DNA of 10,541 nucleotides from CBFGRV01 sp965651265 (GCA_965651265.1 CBFGRV010000091.1:1-10541), one strand, 5' to 3'. Shown: positions 1 to 7,454, counted from the first letter of the stretch. Notes: generated by a model from the sequence alone, not told the origin. Program-made: numbers and translations.

Positions 1-1069
1 TGTGCGCGAAGTCACGATCGACCACGTCATCCAGCCCCTGCTTCCAGAAATCGGGAATCCACTCGTAGCCGCGCATCGTGGCGAGGATTCCGACGGCGGT
101 CGCCGGATTGCAATCCGAGTCGTCGCCGGCGCGCGTGGCGATCTCGATGGTCTTCGTGAAGTCGCCCTCGCCGTACAGCAGCCCGAGGACCACGTGCGCC
201 GCATTCATCTTCGCGTCAATGTTGAAGGCGGAGAAGACGCCGTGCGGGCATCCGATGTCGTTGGCCCACTTGCGCTGCACCTCCAGCCAAGTCCTCCTCC
301 AGTCATCGGGATAGGCCTCGTGCCACGCGATGACATCGCGGATGGTCTGGTGGAAGGTGCTTTCTTCGGGGATGGCTTTGAGCGCCGTTCGGACGACATC
401 CTCAACGTCGTCGCTCACGAACGCGAGCGAGTACATCGTCGCCACGAACAGGCCACCGTAATAGCCGTCTCCCGAGTTCATGATGTGACCGACTTTGTCG
501 CACATCTGAGCGGCGCTCTGCGGCAGGCCCGGATGCATCAACCCGGCGAAGTCGGCCTCGATCTGAAAGTCGATGTCATCCGCCTCGGGGTTGTTGCGCC
601 ACTGGCCGGTCTCCGGTGGGCGGAGGCCGTTCAGGTAGTTGTAGCGGGCCTGTTGGTTCGCGTGCCAGAGCTGATAGTCGGCCGTGGCGAACGCCCGGGC
701 GAAGGTGTCGGCGGGGACGTCGGCGCCGTAGCGCTCGATCACGTCGACGAACGTGAGATCCATGTAGAGGTCATCGTAGAGCCCCGGCGCGTTGTCGTAC
801 CACCAGGCGAGGTAGCCGTCGTACCACGGAATCGGCTGGTAGTCGTGGATCGTGGCGCCGTTGTAGCGGAACTCGGTCGGGCCGCCGAAAGTGACGCCGA
901 TGGTCTGCGCGGCCCATCCACCCATGATTTTGTCGCGGAGCTCCTGCCTTGACAGCGTGATGGACGTCCTTGCCTCTCCATCCTCTCCGGATTGGGCTTC
1001 CGCCGGGATGACCGGTGCACCCACAGAAAGGGCAAGTAGTAGCTGAGCGAGTAAGAATCTCGTGTGCAT
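1..1069 (-). CDS. Secreted ADP-ribosylglycohydrolase (ARH/DraG) family protein, 3' end missing
   Basis: My translation gives 356 codons from the ATG at 1069 to the window edge with no stop, so the C-terminus lies outside. Residues 1-25 form a Sec signal peptide (short basic start, Leu-rich core, A-E-A before Gln26), which predicts export to the periplasm or outside. The ARH fold follows. An early acidic site is D99-D100, and the family signature near the end is AGDDSDCNPAT (residues 314-324), where D317 and D319 match the D-x-D Mg-binding pair. Known relatives hydrolyse ADP-ribose from proteins or small molecules using two Mg ions. The substrate here cannot be named, and an exported member is unlikely to act on cytosolic DraG-type targets. 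The usual Thr after the first Asp pair is Leu101. The gene starts 51 bp after the lipoprotein gene on the same strand, with no strong ribosome-binding site, so translation may depend on that gene. The family call is strong; the function is open. Confidence 0.88.
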   Translation of the reverse strand, partial: MHTRFLLAQLLLALSVGAPVIPAEAQSGEDGEARTSITLSRQELRDKIMGGWAAQTIGVTFGGPTEFRYNGATIHDYQPIPWYDGYLAWWYDNAPGLYDDLYMDLTFVDVIERYGADVPADTFARAFATADYQLWHANQQARYNYLNGLRPPETGQWRNNPEADDIDFQIEADFAGLMHPGLPQSAAQMCDKVGHIMNSGDGYYGGLFVATMYSLAFVSDDVEDVVRTALKAIPEESTFHQTIRDVIAWHEAYPDDWRRTWLEVQRKWANDIGCPHGVFSAFNIDAKMNAAHVVLGLLYGEGDFTKTIEIATRAGDDSDCNPATAVGILATMRGYEWIPDFWKQGLDDVVDRDFAH

Positions 1070-1120
1070 GTGGCGGATGGCTTGTTTCGAGGTCATTGTC
1101 GTGAAGGCCGCGGCGATGCC

Positions 1121-2230
1121 CTACGAGCGGACAAAGCGCGCGGCCTCAACAGGCCCTTGATGCAAGAGCAGCGTTCCGTTCCGGATGCTCAGCCAGCCGC
1201 CCATATTGAGGATGTCGAGATAACGGCCCTCCAGCTCCATCGCACCCTCGCAAAAGCGGCGTGTCCCCGCGACGGCCTCGGTAACCAGAAGGGCGCCTCG
1301 GAGAATGCCACGGCCCGTAAACTGGTTACAACCACTGTTTCCGTGGATGCGCGGCCCCTCCGGATCCCACGCAAATGTCGGGGTTTGCGTGTTGTCGGGT
1401 AACGGGTCGATGGAATCGCCCTCCAGAGCCGCCAATCGCCACTCCGTCGAGGCGAGGGCGTCGCGTAGCGCGAGCACGTCGCACGGCACGTCGCCGGCCG
1501 GACCCTCGAAGCTCGCAACTACGAACGAGCGCTCGGTCCCGGGTCCCTCCATGGCCGGCTGGTCCTCCACGCGGGTGCGAACCCGAACGAGCATCGGCTC
1601 GCCTGCCGTCGTGCTCGATGTGTACGCGCGCTCGAGCGCAAGGTAGTCCTCCGTCATCGCGACGGGAAGCTGGAGGCCGCTCCGGCATTCGACGAGCAAG
1701 GGGGCGTCGGCGAAATAGGTGAAGGCGCCAATGAGATCGATCCGGGCTTCGATGGCGGGCGGGTCCTCGAGAGGTTGGAGGGAGTAGTCCAGGCTCGATT
1801 CGATTTCCTCGCCGGTCGTGCTCAGTACGCGGAGGGACCCGTCTGCCTCACGTGCGTAGTGGGATGGCGCCGCGCCGGATCCGACGAGAGAGATCCGATC
1901 TGCATCCATCATCCAGCGGCCGACCTCGCCAAGCAGCGTGTCCTCCTGCCCGGCACCGATGTATGCATTCTGGTGGAGGAAGACGCCGTCCGGGTAGAGA
2001 ACAAGTGTGCTCCTGATCGCAGGGCAATCGGCACAAGGAAGATCGCCCTGCCAGGCAGCTGTGGTGTCGGGATGGGTCGCCCGGGTGGCCGGCACCGCGG
2101 ACGCGGTGGTCCCGGCTGTGCTCTCGCCGGCCGAGGGAACCGCGTTGGGCGCGTCCGCGGAGCATGCCGCAAATGCAATGGCAGAGAGGACGGCGGCGAA
2201 CCTGACGATGCGGACGCGTGAGACGATCAT
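1121..2230 (-). CDS. NlpE-like / META (HslJ-like) multidomain lipoprotein
   Basis: A 369-aa predicted outer-membrane or periplasmic lipoprotein. The signal peptide ends in F-A-A-C, with lipidated Cys23. Residues about 58-155 look like the NlpE N-terminal domain, with W60-Q-G-D-L-P-C66-A-D-C69-P and a following L-x-L-Y-P-D-G strand. Residues about 162-255 resemble the middle domain of NlpE/HslJ-type lipoproteins (GAFTYFADAPLL, then C182 and a G-x-x-L-P-V turn). Residues about 260-367 form a META domain with W264-R and the hallmark GNSGCNQF (297-304). In E. coli, NlpE signals copper and envelope stress to Cpx, and HslJ is linked to novobiocin resistance. Whether this protein does either is inference. 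The ATG at 2230 is chosen because AGGAGG sits 5 nt upstream and the lipobox is correctly placed. An in-frame ATG at 2350 would overlap the upstream gene and bury the signal peptide. Likely co-transcribed with both neighbours. Confidence 0.87.
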   Translation of the reverse strand: MIVSRVRIVRFAAVLSAIAFAACSADAPNAVPSAGESTAGTTASAVPATRATHPDTTAAWQGDLPCADCPAIRSTLVLYPDGVFLHQNAYIGAGQEDTLLGEVGRWMMDADRISLVGSGAAPSHYAREADGSLRVLSTTGEEIESSLDYSLQPLEDPPAIEARIDLIGAFTYFADAPLLVECRSGLQLPVAMTEDYLALERAYTSSTTAGEPMLVRVRTRVEDQPAMEGPGTERSFVVASFEGPAGDVPCDVLALRDALASTEWRLAALEGDSIDPLPDNTQTPTFAWDPEGPRIHGNSGCNQFTGRGILRGALLVTEAVAGTRRFCEGAMELEGRYLDILNMGGWLSIRNGTLLLHQGPVEAARFVRS

Positions 2231-2235
2231 GATGA

Positions 2236-2241
2236 CCTCCT
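2236..2241 (-). promoter_or_regulatory. Shine-Dalgarno site deciding the lipoprotein start
   Basis: On the minus strand this reads AGGAGG, five bases before the ATG at 2230. It is the strongest ribosome-binding site in the window and settles the start in favour of the short form with a lipobox, against the in-frame ATG at 2350. Confidence 0.85.
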
Positions 2242-2331
2242 GGATGAGTGAGCGAAAAGCGGATGTCACCAGGTTGACCGCTGCCGATTGAACTAGGACA
2301 GCGAATTCGATGTGCGGTCGGATCCTTACAT

Positions 2332-2790
2332 CTAGGGATTTAACTGCCACAGACCGTGATCATTTCCGGCCTGGTAGTAGATTGCAAAGGTACCATAGCC
2401 CGGAATCTCCAGAGGCGGATGGGCCACCTGGCCGCCGGCTGCAACGACGGCGTCGACAGCCGCTTCGATGTCCGGCACGAGCCAATAGGGCCGCACGATC
2501 GGCTCTTCGTCATCGCGCAGCGGGCCACGAACCCCCAGCAGGCCGCCGCCCGGTAAGGAAACGGTGCGCGCGCCACCGAGAGCGGCCTCCGGTTCGCTGA
2601 ACTGCACGTCGAGTGAAGCGGTGTAGGCGGCAACGACCGCATCGACGTCGCGCGTTACGATCTCGAGATAGTGGACGGTGGCGGGTTGTCTCCCGGACGA
2701 TGCCGACGCGTGAGGTGCACTCGCAATGGTGACACCGAGTAGCGTTCCCACCAGGAATGTGGCTGAAGAAAGAATCAAGCTGTTTCGCAT
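2332..2790 (-). CDS. Exported VOC (glyoxalase/bleomycin-resistance fold) protein
   Basis: A 152-aa protein with a signal peptide over roughly residues 1-30 (hydrophobic run TFLVGTLLGVTIASA, then H-A-S-A). One VOC domain spans about 36-151. Its first strand VHYLEIVTRDVDAVVAAY is typical, the second half begins RPYWLVPDIEAAVDAV, and it ends G-L-W-Q-L. VOC enzymes bind a metal through His/Gln/Glu/Tyr. H40 is present, but the last ligand position is Gln149 rather than Glu, and no second His is seen, so glyoxalase I activity should not be assumed. It may be a binding protein or an uncharacterised lyase or isomerase. The start is supported by AAGGA about 8 bases before the ATG. A periplasmic location is unusual because most VOC proteins are cytosolic. 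It is first in a possible three-gene minus-strand unit, 101 bp before the lipoprotein start. Confidence 0.83.
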   Translation of the reverse strand: MRNSLILSSATFLVGTLLGVTIASAPHASASSGRQPATVHYLEIVTRDVDAVVAAYTASLDVQFSEPEAALGGARTVSLPGGGLLGVRGPLRDDEEPIVRPYWLVPDIEAAVDAVVAAGGQVAHPPLEIPGYGTFAIYYQAGNDHGLWQLNP

Positions 2791-2863
2791 AGAAGCGTCC
2801 TTGTTAGGGCGTCATGACCGGTGCAGTAGCCGTCTCGGATGGCACCAGTCCCTCACGCGAAGG

Positions 2864-2893
2864 AATATAGACGTACGTCGCCAGAAGGGCCAA
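2864..2893 (-). promoter_or_regulatory. Possible sigma70-type promoter for the exported-protein genes
   Basis: On the minus strand a TTGGCC (2888-2893) and a TATATT (2864-2869) are 18 bases apart, about 75 bases before the VOC start at 2790. The -10 box is good and the -35 box weak. The divergent spacer 2791-3038 must hold promoters for both sides; I could not pick a convincing one for the plus-strand gene. Consensus match only. Confidence 0.3.
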
Positions 2894-3038
2894 GGCTCGC
2901 CGGCCGGCTCGATGTTTGGTCAGGTGTGGCAGGTGGACGGGCACGAGTTATTTCGCGATCTTTCGCTCCACGTCTTCCAGCCCTCGAATATCACGTCCAT
3001 ATGGTAACGGCAGGCCACTGTGACCTTCTGTCAAGGCC

Positions 3039-6000
3039 GTGACTTCTCTCCCTCACGGCCTCTACGAATCTATTGTTACGAAGGCGCTCGCCGAGCGACT
3101 CGCGCAACTCCCGTCCGACCGTCAGGCGCGAAAGGAAATTATCCGCGCTGCTGAAGCTGCCGACAGAATTGCGTGGCATGTCGCGGCCGTCGTGGAGCGG
3201 GCGATAGAGATGCTTCCGGAGTCGGATCGGGCCGAAGCAGGTGTGGCATTGGCGCGCTCGATCGTAGATACGATTGTGCGTGCGACGGACGTCAAAGCCT
3301 TGTTCGACGAACGGCCGTATGAGCCCGGCCATGTTCTACGTGGTGTCCATCGACTCCATCCTGATGGTCGACCCGCACCCATAGACGAACCTCTGATCCC
3401 ACTTCTCGACTCCGCGCTCCTGACGAATTCTCCGGGCGAGCCGGGTGTGGGGCACCAGATTGCAGCGGAAATCGCATCGGCGAGTCGGATTGACGTGATC
3501 ATGGCGTTCATCCGACGGTCGGGTATCCGCCCGCTCCGGGAGAAGCTCCGGAGGCATGTGGAGAACGGTGGTCGCCTGCGGATTCTCACTACCACATACA
3601 CCGGATCAACGGAAGCGGCGGCCCTGGATTGGCTGGCTGAGCTTGGGGCTGAAATCCGAGTGTCGTACGACACCAAAAGCACGCGTCTCCATGCCAAGGC
3701 ATGGCTCTTCCATCGAGCCTCAGGATTTTCCACCGCCTACGTGGGCTCGTCCAACCTCACCTACTCCGCACAGGCGCCAGGTTTGGAGTGGAACGTCCGA
3801 ATCTCGGGGGCCCGAAACCGGTCGATCGTCGATAAGATGGGGGCCGTCTTCGAGAGCTACTGGGAGGAAGCCGATTTCGAGCCGTACGATCCCGACCACT
3901 TCGCCATCGCCGTCCGTAGAGATCGTACTGAAGGCGAGCGCCTGGTTCTGAGCCCAACCGAGATCCGCCTCTACCCCTTTCAGGAGCGCCTGCTGGAGCA
4001 GATTGAACTGTCTCGCGAGCGTGGCTGGCATCGGAACTTGCTGGTGGCTGCAACGGGGACGGGGAAGACGGTCATGGCGGCCGTGGACTACCAGCGTTTG
4101 CGGGATCGCCTTCCTCGGGCACGGCTGCTCTTTGTCGCCCACCGTGAGGAAATCCTGACGCAGAGTCGGGCGACGTTCGCGCATGCACTCAGGGACGCAA
4201 ACTTCGGCGAGGAATGGGTCGGCGGACGGCGGCCTGCGGGTTTCGAGCACGTCTTTGCCTCCATCCAATCGCTGAGGGCCAGTGGCGTAGAGCTCATCGA
4301 TCCCACTCATTTCGATGTGGTCATCATCGATGAATTTCATCATGCTGCGGCCACATCGTATCAAGGACTGTTGGAGCGACTCGAGCCCAGAGAGTTGCTG
4401 GGCCTCACGGCGACTCCGGAGCGGAGCGACGGCCTTCCTGTCCTCCACTGGTTCGACGATCGCATCGCCGCCGAGCTTCGGCTCTGGGATGCCATCGACC
4501 AGCACCGCCTTACCCCCTTTGCCTACTTCGGCATCGCTGATGATCTGGACCTTCGAGAGGTCCCGTTCACTCGTGGGCGCGGATATGATGTCGAGGGCCT
4601 GACGAACCTCATCACGGCGAATGACATCTGGGCGCGGCGCGTCCTCGCGCTCTTCCTCGATCACTTCGGCACCCCCCCTGAGGTACGTGCTCTGGGGTTC
4701 TGCGTGGGCGTGGATCACGCGCGATATATGGCGCGCGTGTTTAGCGAACATGGTGTTGCTGCTGTGGCTGTTACGGGAGAGACGCCGGACGAAGACCGCA
4801 AACGTGCCCTGCGAGATCTGGAGCGCGGCGATGTACGTATCGTATTCTCCGTTGACCTGTTCAACGAAGGGGTCGACGTCCCCAGTGTGGATGCCCTGCT
4901 GATGCTCCGCCCGACGGAGAGCCCGCTCCTCTTCCTGCAGCAACTCGGACGCGGGCTCCGCAAAGCCGAGGGTAAGGCCATATGTACCGTCCTCGACCTT
5001 GTGGGCCATCACCGCAAGGAGTTTCGATACGATCGGCGCTTTCGTGCTCTCCTGGGTGGTAGCCGCACTGAAGTCATCCGACAGGTCGAACAAGGCTTCC
5101 CGTTCCTTCCTGCAGGATGCCACATGTCCCTTGACCGGGTAGCTTCCGAGCGCGTCCTTGCAAGTATGCGCAGCGCGTTGCCGGGGAACATCACGCAACG
5201 CGCGGATGAGCTAAGGCAGCTGGCTGCGACGGGGGATGACGTAACGCTAAAGCAGTACCTCGGCGCTACCGGCCTCGATCTCGATGACGTCTACGCCGGC
5301 TTCTATTCCTGGTCCGACCTTCGCGAGCGCGCAGGTCTGGAGAATGCCACTCGGGGAATTCATGAGGAGACTCTGCGCCGTGCGTGCGGCCGGCTGCTCC
5401 ATGTGGATGACCCAATGCGACTGGCAGCATGGCGTCGATGGCTGCTTCGGGACGCGCCACCCGTCCCGGGAGCTTCCGAGCGAGACGACCGCCTGCTGCG
5501 CATGTTGCTCGGCCAGCTCATGGATCAGGTGCGTGGCGCTGCCGAGCTGAGCCTCTCCGATGGTGCAAGTCTGCTCTGGTCACATCCCCAGGTCCGGCAA
5601 GAGCTGAGCGAGCTATTCGAAGTGCTGGATGAACGAGTCAGCCACCTCACGTCCGATCTCCGAATCCTGCCCGATGTACCGCTCCAGATCCACGCACGCT
5701 ACACGCGCATCGAGATTCTGGCCGCCTGCGGCGTAGGCGATGGCGTAAAGACAGAGTCCTGGCGGGAAGGCGTCAAGTATGTCGAAGCACTGCCGGCCGA
5801 TTTACTGGCATTCACGCTCGACAAGACCGGCGATGGGTTCTCGCCCACGACCAGGTACCGCGACTATGCCATCAGCCGCGAACTCATTCATTGGGAGAGC
5901 CAGTCGGTTACCCGGGAGGACAGCGCGACAGGACGGCGATATCAAGAACACGCGCGCCGTGGAAGCCACGTCCTGCTTTTCGCGCGGCTCAGCACAAACG

Positions 6001-6134
6001 ACCGCTCGTTCCATTTCCTTGGGCCGGCCACGTACGTCCGTCACGAGTCGGAGCGCCCGATGGCGATCACCTGGAAGCTGCACCATCCGCTTCCAGGGGA
6101 TCTCTACCAGGCATTCGCAGCGGCCGTGGCGTGA
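3039..6134 (+). CDS. SauUSI-like type IV restriction enzyme: PLD nuclease - SF2 helicase - DUF3427
   Basis: A 1031-aa protein, near the length of SauUSI (about 950 aa). The N-terminal region has a PLD-type nuclease site: H218-A-K220, GSSNLT from 236, and E250 in GLEWNVR. An SF2 ATPase follows: Walker A ATGTGKT (338-344, K343), DEFHH (431-435), TATP (457-460), and motif VI QQLGRGLRK (634-642). The C-terminal part, from about 690, carries DUF3427 features such as DKTGDGFSPTTRYRDYAI and a final ERPMAITWKLHHPLP. In SauUSI the helicase translocates from 5-methylcytosine sites recognised by the C-terminal region, and the PLD part cuts. Degrading modified foreign DNA is therefore the likely job. All catalytic motifs look intact. 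The start is GTG: an in-frame TGA at 3021 blocks anything longer, and GLYESIVTKAL right after it matches the usual family N-terminus. The nearest Shine-Dalgarno match, AAGG, is only two bases upstream. It stands alone on its strand. The domain call is strong; methyl-dependence is inferred. Confidence 0.9.
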   Translation: MTSLPHGLYESIVTKALAERLAQLPSDRQARKEIIRAAEAADRIAWHVAAVVERAIEMLPESDRAEAGVALARSIVDTIVRATDVKALFDERPYEPGHVLRGVHRLHPDGRPAPIDEPLIPLLDSALLTNSPGEPGVGHQIAAEIASASRIDVIMAFIRRSGIRPLREKLRRHVENGGRLRILTTTYTGSTEAAALDWLAELGAEIRVSYDTKSTRLHAKAWLFHRASGFSTAYVGSSNLTYSAQAPGLEWNVRISGARNRSIVDKMGAVFESYWEEADFEPYDPDHFAIAVRRDRTEGERLVLSPTEIRLYPFQERLLEQIELSRERGWHRNLLVAATGTGKTVMAAVDYQRLRDRLPRARLLFVAHREEILTQSRATFAHALRDANFGEEWVGGRRPAGFEHVFASIQSLRASGVELIDPTHFDVVIIDEFHHAAATSYQGLLERLEPRELLGLTATPERSDGLPVLHWFDDRIAAELRLWDAIDQHRLTPFAYFGIADDLDLREVPFTRGRGYDVEGLTNLITANDIWARRVLALFLDHFGTPPEVRALGFCVGVDHARYMARVFSEHGVAAVAVTGETPDEDRKRALRDLERGDVRIVFSVDLFNEGVDVPSVDALLMLRPTESPLLFLQQLGRGLRKAEGKAICTVLDLVGHHRKEFRYDRRFRALLGGSRTEVIRQVEQGFPFLPAGCHMSLDRVASERVLASMRSALPGNITQRADELRQLAATGDDVTLKQYLGATGLDLDDVYAGFYSWSDLRERAGLENATRGIHEETLRRACGRLLHVDDPMRLAAWRRWLLRDAPPVPGASERDDRLLRMLLGQLMDQVRGAAELSLSDGASLLWSHPQVRQELSELFEVLDERVSHLTSDLRILPDVPLQIHARYTRIEILAACGVGDGVKTESWREGVKYVEALPADLLAFTLDKTGDGFSPTTRYRDYAISRELIHWESQSVTREDSATGRRYQEHARRGSHVLLFARLSTNDRSFHFLGPATYVRHESERPMAITWKLHHPLPGDLYQAFAAAVA

Positions 6135-6186
6135 CCGGCGAACGGCGCACCATCGCATTAGTCTGTCCGACAGAGGGTACCAGGCA

Positions 6187-6666
6187 TCACTCCGGAGGCC
6201 GTATGTTGGCATGGCGTGCGATCAATAGCCACGTTTCTCCGTCTCTCTTCCAGATGTGCGTGTACCGGCGCTGTACCGTTGCACCGGCGAGCGGCGCTTT
6301 ACCTGTCGGCATGACCGTCTCGGCCCCCATGACGATGGCGACATCTCCGTCGATGCGAAGGGCTTCGATGCTGGTTTCGAACGACGTGTAGTGGATCAGA
6401 CCCGCCTCTATGAGATCGAACACGAACCTGCGGTTCGGCGAAACGCGGTTCGCGGGTGCATTCACCATAAAATCCTCGGACCAGAGGGGCGTGAGTGATG
6501 CAATATCCTGATTCAGCACCCCGAGCCGCACCCGATCCTCCAGCGCGCGAATAACTTCTTCGTCAGTCGCCGAACTCGATTGTGCCGTCTGAGCCGTGGA
6601 CGGCGCGATGGCGAAAATGGATTGCGTGACCAACACGACCACAAGAACCAACGGTACCTCTTTCAT
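6187..6666 (-). CDS. Exported NTF2-like (SnoaL/DUF4440-type) protein
   Basis: A 159-aa protein. Residues 1-25 are a signal peptide (K2, hydrophobic VPLVLVVVLVTQSIFAIA, then S-T-A before Gln26). One NTF2-like domain spans about 35-157: a helix with EEVIRALEDRVRLGVLNQDIASL, the W62-S-E-D-F-M-V-N-A-P-A-N-R-V segment typical of this group, and strand pairs ending RYTHIWKRDGETWLLIARH. Such proteins are cone-shaped pockets used as small enzymes or binding domains. No catalytic set can be named here. The ATG at 6666 is preferred to one at 6738 because GGAG lies seven bases upstream and the signal peptide then starts properly. The gene converges on the helicase gene with a 52-bp gap and sits between defence genes without an evident link to them. 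Confidence 0.82.
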   Translation of the reverse strand: MKEVPLVLVVVLVTQSIFAIAPSTAQTAQSSSATDEEVIRALEDRVRLGVLNQDIASLTPLWSEDFMVNAPANRVSPNRRFVFDLIEAGLIHYTSFETSIEALRIDGDVAIVMGAETVMPTGKAPLAGATVQRRYTHIWKRDGETWLLIARHANIRPPE

Positions 6667-6835
6667 TGCGATGCTCCATCCCCCGTGAGTAGATAGAAGT
6701 CCCAACGGCACGAAGCGCCTTGAGAGTGATCGTGGCAATGTAGACGGTTTGCGGGTTCGCGTCTAGTGGCCTGTGGAGACGCTACAAGAAGCAAGCCGTC
6801 GGCGGTGCCTCCGTCGTGAGCGACAGGCTATGCGC

Positions 6836-7321
6836 TTACCCTTCTCCCTCACCCTGGCCTCTAAGCCAGTCGAGATCTACGAGGTCCTGGGGACGACCTA
6901 CTGACTCCTTGTTCTTTGCGAGATGGGACCGGCTGATCACGGGAACGGGAAGCCCATCTACCTCGATCTGCTTCCTCTCTTGCCAAGCTTCTTCGAAGCT
7001 CACCCCGTCGATCATCGTCAAAATATCGATTCGTCGTGGCGCAACACCCAACTGAAACACGATGCCGGGCTCCGTAAAGTCAGCGACGCTTACTTCAGAT
7101 AGTGGCGCGCCGAATCTCGCCAGCGCTCGAATCACACGCTCAGCATTCTCCTCACTCGGACGCGTCCACAGATCGATGTCACCTGTGGCCCGCACGAAAC
7201 CATGTGCGGCCAATGCATAGGCACCGACCAACAAATACTCAACGTTCTCTACGGTAAACGCGGACAGTATGTCTCGATAATCGGGATTCAGCAATGTTTT
7301 CTCCGCGGAAAGCGTACGCAT
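6836..7321 (-). CDS. Nucleotidyltransferase (DUF6036/AbiEii-like Pol-beta fold)
   Basis: A 161-aa small nucleotidyltransferase. The core reads YLLVGAYALAAHG then TGDIDLWT, giving the D48-x-D50 metal pair. The third Asp is D99 in RRIDILT, so the active site looks complete, although the usual G-G/S of the fold is G33-A34. The C-terminal AKNKESVGRPQDLVDLDWL segment is typical of the group, which is commonly annotated as DUF6036 or as relatives of the AbiEii toxin. Relatives act in toxin-antitoxin or abortive-infection systems by adding nucleotides to tRNA or proteins; the target here is unknown. A TTG directly precedes the ATG at 7321, and a TTG at 7294 is another candidate. Any plausible start overlaps the upstream small gene out of frame, since the conserved stretch NPDYRDIL is encoded inside the overlap. 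No strong Shine-Dalgarno site is seen, so translational coupling is likely. Confidence 0.8.
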   Translation of the reverse strand: MRTLSAEKTLLNPDYRDILSAFTVENVEYLLVGAYALAAHGFVRATGDIDLWTRPSEENAERVIRALARFGAPLSEVSVADFTEPGIVFQLGVAPRRIDILTMIDGVSFEEAWQERKQIEVDGLPVPVISRSHLAKNKESVGRPQDLVDLDWLRGQGEGEG

Positions 7322-7442
7322 CAATGGTCAAGGGCCAGACCATTTGAATGCGATCGGCAGGAGTCTCGCTTCTCAAATCCCCGCCGCTCTCCTCCTGTCC
7401 GAGTCGTAAGACTTTGACGATTTGTCTATCGGATCGAGTCAT
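7239..7442 (-). CDS. Small protein paired with the nucleotidyltransferase
   Basis: A 67-aa protein, rich in Arg, with no signal peptide or membrane segment. Residues 28-48 (P-A-D-R-I-Q-M-V-W36-P-L-T, then D-A-Y-A-F-R-G) and the end (E-S-R-L-S-R-H, then R-V-Y-R-R) resemble small proteins that I recall being encoded just before nucleotidyltransferases of this type. That is memory of a pattern, not a search. It is unlikely to be a HEPN toxin: it is too short and lacks a clear R-x4-6-H site. It may be an antitoxin, adaptor or cofactor for the enzyme. Its last 83 bp are also the first coding bases of the nucleotidyltransferase in another frame. The ATG at 7442 lies just after a perfect TATAAT, so the transcript would have almost no leader. 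The main alternative is a chance open frame. Confidence 0.6.
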   Translation of the reverse strand: MTRSDRQIVKVLRLGQEESGGDLRSETPADRIQMVWPLTIDAYAFRGENIAESRLSRHTVRVYRRER

Positions 7443-7454
7443 CTCAGCGTCGTA

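Noticed and set aside
2..952. A 316-codon plus-strand open frame
   Set aside because: It is antisense to the ADP-ribosylglycohydrolase gene, whose frame carries the family signature; the plus-strand translation has no recognisable domain.
2791..3038. A small plus-strand open frame in the divergent spacer
   Set aside because: No ribosome-binding site, no recognisable motif, and it overlaps the start of the VOC gene on the other strand.
3720..5198. A 492-codon open frame antisense to the helicase gene
   Set aside because: It lies opposite the conserved SF2 motifs of the plus-strand gene, matches no family I know, and long antisense frames are expected in GC-rich DNA.
6162..6174. Palindrome TCTGTC-C-GACAGA between the convergent helicase and NTF2-like genes
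   Set aside because: It could be a terminator or operator, but the stem is only about five pairs with no T-run on either side, and no second copy was seen.
6769..6828. Inverted repeat GCCTGT ... ACAGGC downstream of the nucleotidyltransferase
   Set aside because: Six-base arms around a 48-base loop with no T-run are expected by chance and do not support a terminator.
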